A DNA stretch of 64,000 nt, taken from positions 434,001-498,000 of the forward strand of contig NZ_CP050453.1 in NCBI RefSeq assembly GCF_014171575.1. Direction: 5' to 3'. The position numbers and the translations under genes are program-made. The notes below the pieces were generated by a model, which saw only the letters and a program-made list of their open reading frames with translations, was not told the DNA's origin and searched no databases. Positions within the stretch are counted from its first letter, which is position 1, and every line of letters begins with the position of its first letter. Of this stretch, positions 37,438 through 46,223 are shown piece by piece. The DNA is from Microbacterium sp. Se63.02b (GTDB lineage Bacteria > Actinomycetota > Actinomycetes > Actinomycetales > Microbacteriaceae).

Positions 37438-37866
37438 ATGGTTCCCGAGATCAACTATTGGGCGGTCCTCCTGGCCACCGCCTCGAGCATGCTCGTCGGC
37501 TCGGTCTGGTACGCGCCGAAGGTGTTCGGCACGCGATGGTCGAAGCTGGCGAACGTCGACATGGATCGTCCGGCGGCGACCGCGGTGTGGCCCATCGTCA
37601 CCACGGTCATCGTGAGCTTCATCACCGCATGGGTGCTCGCGGGGGCGTCCGCCATCTCCTGGCACTTCTATGGTGGGTCGTTCTTCTGGGGCGCCGTCGT
37701 CACCGCCGTCACGCTGTGGGCGGGGTTCACGGCCGCGCGTTTCATCACGCACGACGCGTTCGAAGGTCGGTCGACCAGGCTGACGACCCTCAACATCGCG
37801 CACGAGCTGGTGACGGTCGTGATCATGGCGCTGATCATCGGCGTCTGGCCGCCGGCGCTCGGGTAG
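37438..37866 (+). CDS. DUF1761 membrane protein
   Basis: 142 residues with four helices. The start MVPEINYWAVLLA and the GSVWYAPKVFGTRW segment match the DUF1761 family of unknown function. GGAGG at 37428-37432 is five bases before the ATG at 37438, so the twelve-base longer GTG start is not needed. Stand-alone gene followed by a terminator-like hairpin. Confidence 0.85.
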   Translation: MVPEINYWAVLLATASSMLVGSVWYAPKVFGTRWSKLANVDMDRPAATAVWPIVTTVIVSFITAWVLAGASAISWHFYGGSFFWGAVVTAVTLWAGFTAARFITHDAFEGRSTRLTTLNIAHELVTVVIMALIIGVWPPALG

Positions 37867-37881
37867 CGCGCAGACAGGACT

Positions 37882-37905
37882 CCCTCGCGGGCCGACGAGC
37901 GAGGG
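37882..37905 (+). terminator. Terminator-like hairpin after the DUF1761 gene
   Basis: CCCTCGC (37882-37888) pairs with GCGAGGG (37899-37905) over a ten-base loop, 15 bases after the stop codon. No T tract. Confidence 0.45.
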
Positions 37906-38035
37906 TTCGCCGATCGGAAAGGCGATCGTAGACCTTTGCCGCTTCTGTCGATCCGGCGGAGCTGCCACGCTCGTCTCGTGACCTCCTGGTCGCCCGCGCG
38001 TCATCGACTCGCGCGGTTCTGACCGAGGGATCCCG

Positions 38036-39301
38036 ATGTCCGGTTCTTCGCGCCGATCGGCGCCATGGGCGGTCGCCGCCGCGCTCGTCGCCGCCGCCGT
38101 TCTGGTGGGGGCCGCCCCCGCCGCGCTCGGGGCCGCACGGCCGGCGGACGAGCCGACGTCGGGGATGACTCCGCTGGATCCCGCGCAGTCCGTCGCGCTG
38201 GCGTACGAATTCCTCGACGCGCGCGTGGACGAGTTCTGCGACGGTGCCGGTCGCTGCCTGCCGCGCAGCTACCAGGGCGGGTTCTTCACGACTCCGAGCT
38301 GGGACTTCACTCCCTCGTTCGTCTACGACGACGCCCTGGTCGTCATCGCCTATACCGCCCGCGGTCGCCCAGACGACCTCCGTCGCGCGCGGGCGATCGG
38401 CGACACGCTCCTCTTCGTGCAGCAGAACGACCCGATCGGCGATGGGCGCACGCGTGCATCGTACGAGCCGCACGGCATCCGTCAGGGGCGTGTGGAGATC
38501 ACCGGACCCGGCACGTTCACCGGCAACCAGGCGTGGGTCGGCTTGGCCCTCGCTCGGCTCGCGCACGCGACCGGTGACCCTCGGTATCTCGACGGCGCCG
38601 TCCGCGTCGGTCAGTGGATCCAGGACAACACCGCCGACATGGACAGAGCGCCCTTCGGCTACACGGGTGGTCAGCTCGAGGACGGCACCTCGCTCACGTG
38701 GAAGTCCACCGAGCACAACGCCGACATCACGGGATTCTTCACCCAGCTGGCGCAGCTCACCGGCGATGCGGTGTGGGCGGAGCGTGCGGCGGTCGCTGCG
38801 GGGTTCGTCGCCGCCATGCAGAGCGCGGACGGCCACGTGAACACCGGGACGGGCCTCGACGGCTCGACGATCAACACCCGCCCCATCCCGCTGGACGGCC
38901 AGACGTGGAGTGCGCTCGCGACGGGAGACCCGCGGTACGGCGCGGCACTCGACTGGACGCTCGCGCACCTGATCGCGACGGATGGCCCGTACACGGGGCC
39001 GTCGATCAGCGAGGTCGACGTCTCGAAGGCATGGTTCGAGGGCAGCGGACACCTGGCTCTGGCGCTGACCCTCCGCGGCGGAGCCGGCGACGACGGCCAG
39101 GTCGAGTCCCTGCTGCGCAGCATCCGCCTGGCGCAGCGCGACGCTCCCAACGGCGACGGCAAGGGCATCGTCGCGACCTCGAACGACGGCCTCGACTCCG
39201 GCTTCGGCGACCTGTACTACGCGAGCCTGCACACCGGCGCGACCGCGTGGTACCTGCTGGCGGCGTCGGGGGCGAACCCGTTCACGCTTCCTGCAGGCTG
39301 A
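38036..39301 (+). CDS. Secreted (alpha/alpha)6-type glycosidase-like protein
   Basis: 421 residues. A signal peptide (cleavage near ALGA, residue 34) is followed by repeated helical pairs of a six-hairpin toroid: FVYDDALVVIAY, NQAWVGLALARL, EHNADITGFFTQLAQL and WFEGSGHLALAL. This fold is shared by GH8, GH9, GH88 and similar hydrolases; the family cannot be fixed by eye. It lacks cell-wall anchoring motifs. The signal peptide is alanine-rich and starts with SRRS, so Tat export is possible. Confidence 0.7.
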   Translation: MSGSSRRSAPWAVAAALVAAAVLVGAAPAALGAARPADEPTSGMTPLDPAQSVALAYEFLDARVDEFCDGAGRCLPRSYQGGFFTTPSWDFTPSFVYDDALVVIAYTARGRPDDLRRARAIGDTLLFVQQNDPIGDGRTRASYEPHGIRQGRVEITGPGTFTGNQAWVGLALARLAHATGDPRYLDGAVRVGQWIQDNTADMDRAPFGYTGGQLEDGTSLTWKSTEHNADITGFFTQLAQLTGDAVWAERAAVAAGFVAAMQSADGHVNTGTGLDGSTINTRPIPLDGQTWSALATGDPRYGAALDWTLAHLIATDGPYTGPSISEVDVSKAWFEGSGHLALALTLRGGAGDDGQVESLLRSIRLAQRDAPNGDGKGIVATSNDGLDSGFGDLYYASLHTGATAWYLLAASGANPFTLPAG

Positions 39302-39307
39302 GCGGGG

Positions 39308-40015
39308 CTATGCGGCGACGCGGGCGACGGCGGCGATCGCGCTCGTGAAGAAGTCGAGTCCGTCGACACCGCTGCGCATGGCGGCCGAGGTGTCGGGGCC
39401 GAAGCCGGGCTCCGTGGCGTGCTCCGGGTGCGGCATGAGGCCGACGACGTTGCCCGCCTCGTTCGTGAGGCCGGCGATGTCGCGGAGCGAGCCGTTCGGG
39501 TTGACCCCGGCATAGCGGAAGGCCACGAGGCCCTCGCCCTCGATGCGGTCGAGGGTCTGCTCGTCGGCGATGTAGCCGCCGTCGGCGTTCTTCAGCGGGA
39601 TCACGATCTCCTGGCCGGTGCGGAACGCGTTGGTCCAGGCGGTGTCGGAGTTCTCGACCGTGAGCTTCTGGTCGCGCCGGACGAAGTGCTGGTGGTTGTT
39701 GCGGATCAGTCCGCCGGGAAGCAGGTGCGCCTCGACCAGCATCTGGAAGCCGTTGCAGATGCCGAGCACGGGCATGCCCTTGGCTGCAGCATCCTTGACC
39801 TCGCTCATGATCGGCGAGAGCGCGGCGATCGCGCCGGCGCGGAGGTAGTCGCCGTAGCTGAAACCACCCGGGAGGACCAGTGCGTCGACGCCCTCGAGGT
39901 CATGCGACCCATGCCACAGTTCGACCGGCTCGGCGCCGGCGATGCGGACGGCGCGCTGCGCGTCGCGGTCGTCGAGCGAACCGGGGAAGGTGATGACGCC
40001 GATGCGGACGGTCAC
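39308..40015 (-). CDS. purQ: Phosphoribosylformylglycinamidine synthase, glutaminase subunit PurQ
   Basis: 235-residue class I glutamine amidotransferase. The nucleophile is Cys87 in GICNGFQ and the catalytic His and Glu are in [10 protein letters not shown]. It supplies ammonia to PurL in step four of purine synthesis, in a complex with PurS. It overlaps the purS stop by four bases. purL is not in the window; purC is at 59-60 kb. Confidence 0.97.
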   Translation of the reverse strand: MTVRIGVITFPGSLDDRDAQRAVRIAGAEPVELWHGSHDLEGVDALVLPGGFSYGDYLRAGAIAALSPIMSEVKDAAAKGMPVLGICNGFQMLVEAHLLPGGLIRNNHQHFVRRDQKLTVENSDTAWTNAFRTGQEIVIPLKNADGGYIADEQTLDRIEGEGLVAFRYAGVNPNGSLRDIAGLTNEAGNVVGLMPHPEHATEPGFGPDTSAAMRSGVDGLDFFTSAIAAVARVAA

Positions 40016-40260
40016 TCCGCGACCTCGATACCGACGACGTCTTCGATCACGGAGTTCGAGAGCACCTCGTCGGCGATGCGCTTGGCCTCGGCGAGAACCT
40101 CGTCGGTGACCTCGCCCTCGACGGTGAGCTCGAAGCGCTTGCCGATGCGGACGTCGCTGAAGCCGTCGACGCCCAGGCGTGCGAAGGCGCCGGAGACGGC
40201 CTTCCCCTGCGGGTCGAGCAGTTCGGGCTTGGGCATGACGTCGACGACGATGGTGGGCAT
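40012..40260 (-). CDS. purS: Phosphoribosylformylglycinamidine synthase subunit PurS
   Basis: 82 residues, the normal PurS size. [17 protein letters not shown] and the late [19 protein letters not shown] are typical. PurS bridges PurQ and PurL. GGAG lies six bases before the ATG, and TAGACT on the minus strand (40302-40297) is a likely -10. First gene of the purS-purQ operon. Confidence 0.96.
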   Translation of the reverse strand: MPTIVVDVMPKPELLDPQGKAVSGAFARLGVDGFSDVRIGKRFELTVEGEVTDEVLAEAKRIADEVLSNSVIEDVVGIEVAE

Positions 40261-40395
40261 GACGGCTCCAAGAGTCGCGGGCGGACGGGCGCCTTCAGTC
40301 TACCGCCCCCGCCCTACCCTCTTCCCGTTCCTCCCGCGTCCCGCGTTCGGTTCGCCGGGTGCACGGCTTCGTGGCGAATGCACCGCCTGTTGGCG

Positions 40396-40433
40396 GGGAT
40401 GCCGTGCACTCGGCGGGATGCCGTGCACTCGGC
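40396..40433. repeat. Two tandem copies of a 19-bp unit
   Basis: GGGATGCCGTGCACTCGGC is present at 40396-40414 and again, identical, at 40415-40433. A nearly matching inverted copy (CGCCGGGTGCACGGC) lies at 40353-40367. The block is in the apt-purS gap. Confidence 0.75.
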
Positions 40434-40458
40434 GTCAGGGGGTGGGGGAGGTGAGGGG

Positions 40459-40992
40459 TCAGGCGGAGTGGAAGACGGTGTGGAGGTCGCCGACCGCCTC
40501 GCGGCCGCCGAGGCCGTCGATCTCGAACAGCACCGAGATGCCGACGACGTGGCTGCCCAGACGCTCGACCAACTCCCGTCCCGCGGCGAGCGTGCCGCCG
40601 GTCGCGAGGACGTCGTCGATCAGCAGCACACGCGAGCCGACCGGCAGGTCGTCGTGCATCTCGATCGTGGCGGTGCCGTACTCGAGGGCGTAGTCGACGG
40701 ATGCCGCGGGGCGCGGCAGCTTGCCCGCCTTGCGGATCGGGATGAGGCCGACGCCCGCGGCGATCGCAGCGGCGCTGGCGAGGATGAACCCGCGCGCCTC
40801 GATGCCGGCGATGACGTCGAACTGGCCGGCGAAGGGCTCGATGATCGCCTCGGTGGTCACGCGCAGGGCCTCGGCGTCGGCGAGCAGGGGCGTGATGTCG
40901 CGGAAGATGATGCCCGGCTGCGGATAGTCCGGCACGTTGCGGATCAGGGCTTCGGCGCGGACGAGGGCAGGGGAGAGCGTGGCTTCGGGCAC
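40459..40992 (-). CDS. apt: Adenine phosphoribosyltransferase
   Basis: 177 residues of the type I phosphoribosyltransferase fold. The PRPP loop is LLIDDVLATGGTL (123-135); FRDITPLL (30-37) is the adenine-side flexible segment. It makes AMP from adenine and PRPP. In actinobacteria apt is often next to a relA gene; that is not so here. It precedes purS-purQ on the same strand but is separated by 198 bp with its own repeats. Confidence 0.95.
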   Translation of the reverse strand: MPEATLSPALVRAEALIRNVPDYPQPGIIFRDITPLLADAEALRVTTEAIIEPFAGQFDVIAGIEARGFILASAAAIAAGVGLIPIRKAGKLPRPAASVDYALEYGTATIEMHDDLPVGSRVLLIDDVLATGGTLAAGRELVERLGSHVVGISVLFEIDGLGGREAVGDLHTVFHSA

Positions 40993-41063
40993 CGGACAAG
41001 GGTACGCCGGTCGACGCGACGGTGACGATTCGCCGACCTGGCCTTGATGATTCGCGGATGCCG

Positions 41064-41109
41064 TGACGATCCGCCGACCTTTCGGAAGGAGAACCTCGGC
41101 GGATCGTCA
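41064..41109. repeat. Palindromic element upstream of the ceb promoter
   Basis: TGACGATCCGCCGA (41064-41077) and its perfect reverse complement (41096-41109) form a 14-bp stem, capped by CCTT-TCGG-AAGG. Further copies of the same 12-13-mer lie at about 41030 (one mismatch) and at 41114-41126, so the element is a repeat cluster rather than a simple terminator. Confidence 0.7.
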
Positions 41110-41176
41110 TCCCCTCGGCGGATCGTTGCCGGCACAGCCCTCGGGGCATCGGCGATCCGTCGCCGACGGGGCTGGC

Positions 41177-41205
41177 TTGACACCATGGGAGCGCTCCCAT
41201 ACAGT
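41177..41205 (+). promoter_or_regulatory. Promoter of the ceb operon
   Basis: TTGACA (41177-41182), a 17-base spacer and TACAGT (41200-41205). The first CebR box fills the spacer exactly. Confidence 0.85.
41186..41199. promoter_or_regulatory. CebR box 1
   Basis: TGGGAGCGCTCCCA, the perfect 14-bp palindrome known as the binding site of the cellobiose repressor CebR in Streptomyces. It lies between the -35 and -10. Confidence 0.93.
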
Positions 41206-41219
41206 GGCTACTCAGTTCG

Positions 41220-41233
41220 TGGGAGCGCTCCCA
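41220..41233. promoter_or_regulatory. CebR box 2
   Basis: A second identical TGGGAGCGCTCCCA, 34 bp downstream centre to centre, in the untranslated leader of cebE. Confidence 0.93.
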
Positions 41234-41282
41234 CGACGTCCCGATGCAGCAACACCGCACGACCACCACAAAGGAGTGAACT

Positions 41283-42593
41283 GTGAACACACGTGCCCGC
41301 CACCGGATCCTCGCGATCGCCGCCGTGGCATCCGTCTCCGCCCTCGCCCTCGCCGGCTGTTCCGGAAACACCGGCGACGCCGACGGAGGAAGCGCCGACG
41401 AAGAGGTCACACTGACCGTCACCACCTTCGGCACCTTCGGCTACGAAGACCTCTACAAGGAATACGAGAAGGCGCACCCGAATGTGAAGATCGAGGCGAC
41501 CAACATCGACACGGGTGGCAACGCCCGCACCGATGCCTTCACCAAGATCGCCGCCGGCTCCGGTCTCAGCGACGTCGTCGCGATCGAGGAGGGCTGGCTC
41601 GGGGCGATCATGGACGTCTCCGACACCTTCGTCGACCTGCGCGACTACGGCATCGAAGACCGCAAGGACGACTGGGTCGACTGGAAGTACGGCCAGGCCA
41701 CCGACGCCGAAGGCCGCGTCATCGGCTACGGCACCGACATCGGTCCGAGCGGCATCTGCTACAACGGTGCCGCGTTCGAGGCCGCCGGCCTCCCGAGCGA
41801 CCGCGAGTCCGTCGCCGAGCTGCTCAACGGCGATTGGGAGAACTACTTCAAGGTCGGCGCCGACTACACGGCCAAGACCGGCAAGGCCTGGTACGACCAC
41901 TCCGGCTTCGTGTGGAACGCCATGGTCAACCAGCTCGACGAGGGCTACTACACCGCCGACGGCGAACTGAACGTCGAGGGCAACGACGAGCTCCAGGAGC
42001 GCTTCGAGCTGCTGGGCGCCGCGACAGAGGGCGGCCAGTCCGCCGCGCAGACCGCGTGGGACTGGAACGGCGGCAAGTCGTTCGTCGACGGCACCTTCGC
42101 GACCTTCGTCTGCCCCGGCTGGATGCTCGGTGTCGTGCAGGGTCAGGTCGAGGCCGGCGGCGGCGACGCGTCGACCGGATGGGACTTCGCGGATGTGTTC
42201 CCCGGAGGCGCGGCCAACTGGGGTGGCGCGTTCCTCTCGATCCCCGAGTCCTCGGAGCACAAGGAGGCCGCGGCGGAGCTCGCCGACTGGCTGACGCAGC
42301 CCGAGCAGCAGGTGAAGCAGTCCGCCGCAGCGGGCAACTTCCCCTCGACCATCAAGGCGCAGGAGTCCCTGGCCGAGGAGGCCACGCCCAACGAGTTCTT
42401 CAACGACGCGCCGACCGGTGCGATCCTCGCCGAGCGGGCCAAGGGCGTCGTCGCGCAGTTCAAGGGTGCGGATGACTCGGTGATCCAGGAGAACGTCTTC
42501 GGCCCGGCTCTCAGCAGCCTCGACCGCGGCGAGACCGACACCGAGGGCGCCTGGGATCAGGCCATCGGCCTGCTGAACGATCTCGTCGGCTGA
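41283..42593 (+). CDS. cebE: Cellobiose-type sugar-binding lipoprotein CebE
   Basis: 436 residues. The lipoprotein signal ends LAGC with Cys26, then an acidic Gly/Ser linker and a family 1 sugar-binding domain. The gene order SBP, two permeases, GH1 and LacI regulator, together with two perfect CebR boxes, matches the Streptomyces cebEFG-bglC/cebR cellobiose and cellotriose system. AAGGAG lies upstream of the GTG start at 41283. As in Streptomyces no ATPase is encoded, so MsiK should drive the importer. Confidence 0.9.
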   Translation: MNTRARHRILAIAAVASVSALALAGCSGNTGDADGGSADEEVTLTVTTFGTFGYEDLYKEYEKAHPNVKIEATNIDTGGNARTDAFTKIAAGSGLSDVVAIEEGWLGAIMDVSDTFVDLRDYGIEDRKDDWVDWKYGQATDAEGRVIGYGTDIGPSGICYNGAAFEAAGLPSDRESVAELLNGDWENYFKVGADYTAKTGKAWYDHSGFVWNAMVNQLDEGYYTADGELNVEGNDELQERFELLGAATEGGQSAAQTAWDWNGGKSFVDGTFATFVCPGWMLGVVQGQVEAGGGDASTGWDFADVFPGGAANWGGAFLSIPESSEHKEAAAELADWLTQPEQQVKQSAAAGNFPSTIKAQESLAEEATPNEFFNDAPTGAILAERAKGVVAQFKGADDSVIQENVFGPALSSLDRGETDTEGAWDQAIGLLNDLVG

Positions 42594-42602
42594 TTCCCCT
42601 CC

Positions 42603-42657
42603 TCCCGTCGCAGTTTCTGTCGCCTCCGAGCGGATGACGGCAGAAACTGCGACGGGA
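42603..42657. repeat. REP-like hairpin element, copy 2, after cebE
   Basis: Arms TCCCGTCGCAGTTTCTG (42603-42619) and CAGAAACTGCGACGGGA (42641-42657), perfect over 17 bp, ten bases after the cebE stop. The outer ten bases equal those of the element at 35547-35593, while the inner bases differ on both arms in a way that keeps pairing. Confidence 0.75.
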
Positions 42658-42688
42658 ACCCTCGGATACCCGGGATAAGGACACACCC

Positions 42689-43777
42689 ATGACTCTCACC
42701 GCCCCGCCTGCGCAGCAGCATGCCGCGGCATCCGCGACCGAGGATGCTCCGCCGAGGCGCTCCTGGCGCCACCGCGTCTCGCGGTTCGACCAGAACGCGT
42801 CGCCGTACTTCTACATCTCGCCGTTCTTCCTGTTGTTCGGACTCGTCGGCCTGTTCCCGCTGCTCTACACCGTGTGGGTCGCCGTGCACGAGTGGGACCT
42901 GCTCAAGGGTGAGGGCGACTTCGTCGGATTCGGCAACTTCGCCGAGATCCTGGGCGATGCGATGTTCTGGAACTCCATCGGCAACACCCTGAGCATCTTC
43001 CTCCTCTCCGCGATCCCGCAGCTCGCCGTCGCGCTCGTGATCGCCTACCTCCTCGACCGCGGTCTGCGTGCCCCGACCTTCTGGCGCATGAGCGTGCTGA
43101 TCCCGTTCGTGGTCACCCCGGTCGCGGTCGCCATCATCTTCTCGAGCATCTTCAACGAGGCGGACGGCCTCGCCAACAACCTGCTCAACCTCATCGGCAT
43201 CGCCGACCAGGAGTGGAAGCACAACACCGCCCTGTCGCACATCGCGATCGCGGTCATGGTCAACTTCCGCTGGACCGGCTACAACGCCCTCATCCTGCTG
43301 GCCGCGATGCAGGCCGTCCCGCGCGACCTGTACGAGTCCGCCGCCCTTGACGGGGCAGGGTCCGCGCGCCGCTTCTTCTCCATCACGATCCCGACGATCC
43401 GGCCGACCTTGATCTTCGTGATCATCACCGCGACCATCGGCGGTCTGCAGATCTTCGCCGAGCCGCGCCTGTTCGACGTGTCGACCGCCGGCGGCATCGG
43501 AGGCAGCGACCGTCAGTTCCAGACCACGGTGCTGTTCCTGTGGGAGCTGGCCTTCTTCCGGCGAGACCTCGGAGAGGCATCCGCCGTCGCGATCCTGCTG
43601 TTCCTGCTGATCGTGGGGATCGGCGTGATCAACTTCCTCATCTCCCGGCGCATCTCCACCGGGGACGCTCCCAAGAACCGCGCGGCTCGCCGCCGCGCGC
43701 GCACCGCCGACAACGCGGCCGCCACCGCTGCCGCCGGCACGACGATCGCCACCACGACCGAGGAGAACGCGCGATGA
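42689..43777 (+). CDS. cebF: Cellobiose ABC permease CebF
   Basis: 362-residue MalF-type permease with six helices and the EAA loop (YESAALDGAGSARRFFSI). The long basic and alanine-rich C-terminal tail after residue 320 is cytoplasmic. The stop overlaps the cebG start (ATGA). It follows cebE after a hairpin. Confidence 0.9.
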   Translation: MTLTAPPAQQHAAASATEDAPPRRSWRHRVSRFDQNASPYFYISPFFLLFGLVGLFPLLYTVWVAVHEWDLLKGEGDFVGFGNFAEILGDAMFWNSIGNTLSIFLLSAIPQLAVALVIAYLLDRGLRAPTFWRMSVLIPFVVTPVAVAIIFSSIFNEADGLANNLLNLIGIADQEWKHNTALSHIAIAVMVNFRWTGYNALILLAAMQAVPRDLYESAALDGAGSARRFFSITIPTIRPTLIFVIITATIGGLQIFAEPRLFDVSTAGGIGGSDRQFQTTVLFLWELAFFRRDLGEASAVAILLFLLIVGIGVINFLISRRISTGDAPKNRAARRRARTADNAAATAAAGTTIATTTEENAR

Positions 43778-44664
43778 CCGCCACGCAGGCGCTGAGCGTC
43801 CCCGAGAAGATCCGCCGTAGACGCGGAACGTCGTCCGGGACCGCGGGCATCGGCAGCCGCCCCGGGTTCCTCACCTACGGACTCCTTGCCGCGTTCATCA
43901 TCGGCAGCGTGTATCCGCTGTGGTGGTCGGTCGTGGTCGCCAGCGGCACGAACGCCACCCGCGGCGAGACGCTCCCGCTGATCCCCGGCGGGAACTTCTT
44001 CACCAACGCGGCCCAGGTGTTCGATGCGATCCCCTTCTGGCTCGCCCTCGGCAACTCCTTCCTGATCTCGGGCATCATCACGATCTCGGTGGTCACGTTC
44101 TCGACGCTCGCGGGCTACGCGTTCGCCAAGCTGCGGTTCAAGGGACGCGACGGGCTCATGGTCTTCGTGATCGCGACCATGGCCATCCCGACGCAGCTGG
44201 GCATCATCCCCCTGTTCATGCTGATGCGCGAGCTCGGCTGGACCGGCTCGATCGGCGCCGTCATCGTGCCGACACTCGTCACGGCGTTCGGCGTCTTCTT
44301 CATGCGGCAGTATCTGGTCGACGTGATCCCGGACGAGCTGATCGAGGCGGCGCGCATGGACGGGGCGAACCAGTTCCGCACCTTCCTCACGGTCGGGCTC
44401 CCCGCCGCGCGGCCGGCCATGGCGATCCTCGGGCTGTTCACGTTCATGACCGCGTGGACCGACTACCTGTGGCCGCTGATCGTGCTCTCTCCCCAGAACC
44501 CGACCCTGCAGACGGCCCTCAGCCAGCTCCAGTCCGGGTACTACATCGACTACTCGATCGTGCTCGCCGGAGCGGTGCTCGCGACCCTCCCGCTGCTCGT
44601 GCTCTTCGTGGTCGCGGGCCGGCAGCTGGTCAGTGGCATCATGGCGGGCGCGGTGAAAGGATGA
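43774..44664 (+). CDS. cebG: Cellobiose ABC permease CebG
   Basis: 296-residue MalG-type permease, six helices, EAA loop IEAARMDGANQFRTF. The ATG at 43774 sits in the cebF stop. The stop overlaps the first possible ATG of the GH1 gene. Partner of CebF. Confidence 0.9.
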   Translation: MTATQALSVPEKIRRRRGTSSGTAGIGSRPGFLTYGLLAAFIIGSVYPLWWSVVVASGTNATRGETLPLIPGGNFFTNAAQVFDAIPFWLALGNSFLISGIITISVVTFSTLAGYAFAKLRFKGRDGLMVFVIATMAIPTQLGIIPLFMLMRELGWTGSIGAVIVPTLVTAFGVFFMRQYLVDVIPDELIEAARMDGANQFRTFLTVGLPAARPAMAILGLFTFMTAWTDYLWPLIVLSPQNPTLQTALSQLQSGYYIDYSIVLAGAVLATLPLLVLFVVAGRQLVSGIMAGAVKG

Positions 44665-44669
44665 CCCCT

Positions 44670-46100
44670 ATGACCCGCTCCTTCCCCGAGAACTTCCTCT
44701 TCGGCGCCGCGACGGCCGCCTATCAGATCGAGGGTGCGGCGTTCGAAGACGGCCGTACGGCGTCGATCTGGGACGCGTTCTGCCGGGTGCCGGGCGCCGT
44801 GATCGGCGGGGACGACGGCGATGTCGCCTGCGACCACTATCACCGGTACCCGCAGGATGTCGCGCTCATGAAGGATCTCGGGCTGGAGACATACCGCTTC
44901 TCGACCTCATGGTCGCGCGTGCGACCGGACGGCGGAGCGGTCAACCCGGCCGGTGTCGACTTCTACGAGCGGCTGGTCGACGAACTCCTCGCCGCCGACA
45001 TCCTGCCCTGGCTCACCCTGTATCACTGGGACATGCCGCAGGCGCTGCAGCATGCCGGTGGTTGGACGAACCGCGACACGGTCGACCGGTTCCTCGAATA
45101 CGCCGGCACGATGCACGATGCGCTCGGCGATCGCGTGAACGTGTGGACCACGCTGAACGAGCCGTGGTGCTCGTCGTTCCTCTCCTATACGGGCGGTGAG
45201 CACGCCCCGGGGCACACCAGCGTCGCCGAGGGACTGCTCGCCGCGCATCACCTGCTGCTCGCACACGGGAAGACCGTGCAGGAGCTGCGTGGACGTGATG
45301 CCTCCCTCAACCTCGGCATCACCCTGAACCACACGGTGGCCGATCCGGCCGACCCGCAGAACCCTGCCGACGTCGACGCCGCCCGTCGCGTGGACGGGCA
45401 GTTCAACCGGTGGTTCCTCGACCCGATCTACCGCGGCAGCTACCCTGCCGACATCGTGGAAGACATCCGTGCGGTGGATGCCGACGCGGTCGCGCAGTTC
45501 GAGGCCGCCGTGCACGAGGGCGACCTGGAGACGATCTCGCAGCACATCGACACCCAGGGCGTGAACTACTACCACGGCGACCTCGTGTCCGGCACGGCCC
45601 CGGCGGAGGCTCCGGCCGCGGGCGGACCTGCGACTGCACGCCCGGTCCGCAGCCCCTATCCGTCGAGCACCGGCATCCATGCGGTCGAGCGAGGACTCCC
45701 GCGCACGGCGCAGAACTGGGAGGTGCAGCCCGAGGGCCTCACCCGCCTGCTGCAGCGCGTCTGGACCGAGTACGCCGAACCCGCGGGCACCGTGCTCTAC
45801 ATGACCGAGAACGGTGCGGCGTATGACGACGTCGTGGTGGTCGAGGAGGGCGAGACGCGGGTGCACGACGCCGAGCGCACCGAGTTCCTGCGACTGCACC
45901 TCGGAGCGGTGCTCGACGCCGCCGAGGCGGGTGTCGACGTGCGCGGCTACTTCTACTGGTCGCTGTTCGACAACTTCGAGTGGGCCTGGGGCTACGACAA
46001 GCGGTTCGGCATCGTGCGGGTCGACTACGACACCCAGGAGCGGAGCGTGAAGGATTCGGGCCGCGAGTACGCGCGCATCATCTCCACCAGGGCGCTCTAA
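44670..46100 (+). CDS. bglC: GH1 beta-glucosidase (BglC-like)
   Basis: 476-residue family 1 beta-glucosidase. The acid/base is Glu164 in TLNEP and the nucleophile Glu380 in MTENG; the N-terminal FLFGAATAAYQIEGA is the family signature. No signal peptide, so it splits imported cellobiose to glucose in the cytoplasm. GAAAGG at 44655-44660 fits the ATG at 44670 better than the in-frame ATG at 44661, which overlaps the cebG stop. Member of the CebR-controlled operon. Confidence 0.93.
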   Translation: MTRSFPENFLFGAATAAYQIEGAAFEDGRTASIWDAFCRVPGAVIGGDDGDVACDHYHRYPQDVALMKDLGLETYRFSTSWSRVRPDGGAVNPAGVDFYERLVDELLAADILPWLTLYHWDMPQALQHAGGWTNRDTVDRFLEYAGTMHDALGDRVNVWTTLNEPWCSSFLSYTGGEHAPGHTSVAEGLLAAHHLLLAHGKTVQELRGRDASLNLGITLNHTVADPADPQNPADVDAARRVDGQFNRWFLDPIYRGSYPADIVEDIRAVDADAVAQFEAAVHEGDLETISQHIDTQGVNYYHGDLVSGTAPAEAPAAGGPATARPVRSPYPSSTGIHAVERGLPRTAQNWEVQPEGLTRLLQRVWTEYAEPAGTVLYMTENGAAYDDVVVVEEGETRVHDAERTEFLRLHLGAVLDAAEAGVDVRGYFYWSLFDNFEWAWGYDKRFGIVRVDYDTQERSVKDSGREYARIISTRAL

Positions 46101-46223
46101 GGGGCGACGCCGAGTCTCGGACCGAGTGAGCGGCGGCGGGGGCAGATGGCGCCGTTTGCGCGATTCGACACGAGATGCCCACCCGACCGGTGAGAATAGG
46201 GCGATGGAAGAGTGCGTACGCTG

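Noticed and set aside
35373..37931. 852-residue reading frame on the plus strand
   Set aside because: It is antisense to the GH13 and LacI genes, has no family features, and runs through the DUF1761 gene in another frame.
40353..40433. Possible small CRISPR array
   Set aside because: The two 19-bp repeats are directly adjacent with no spacer between them and no cas genes are nearby.
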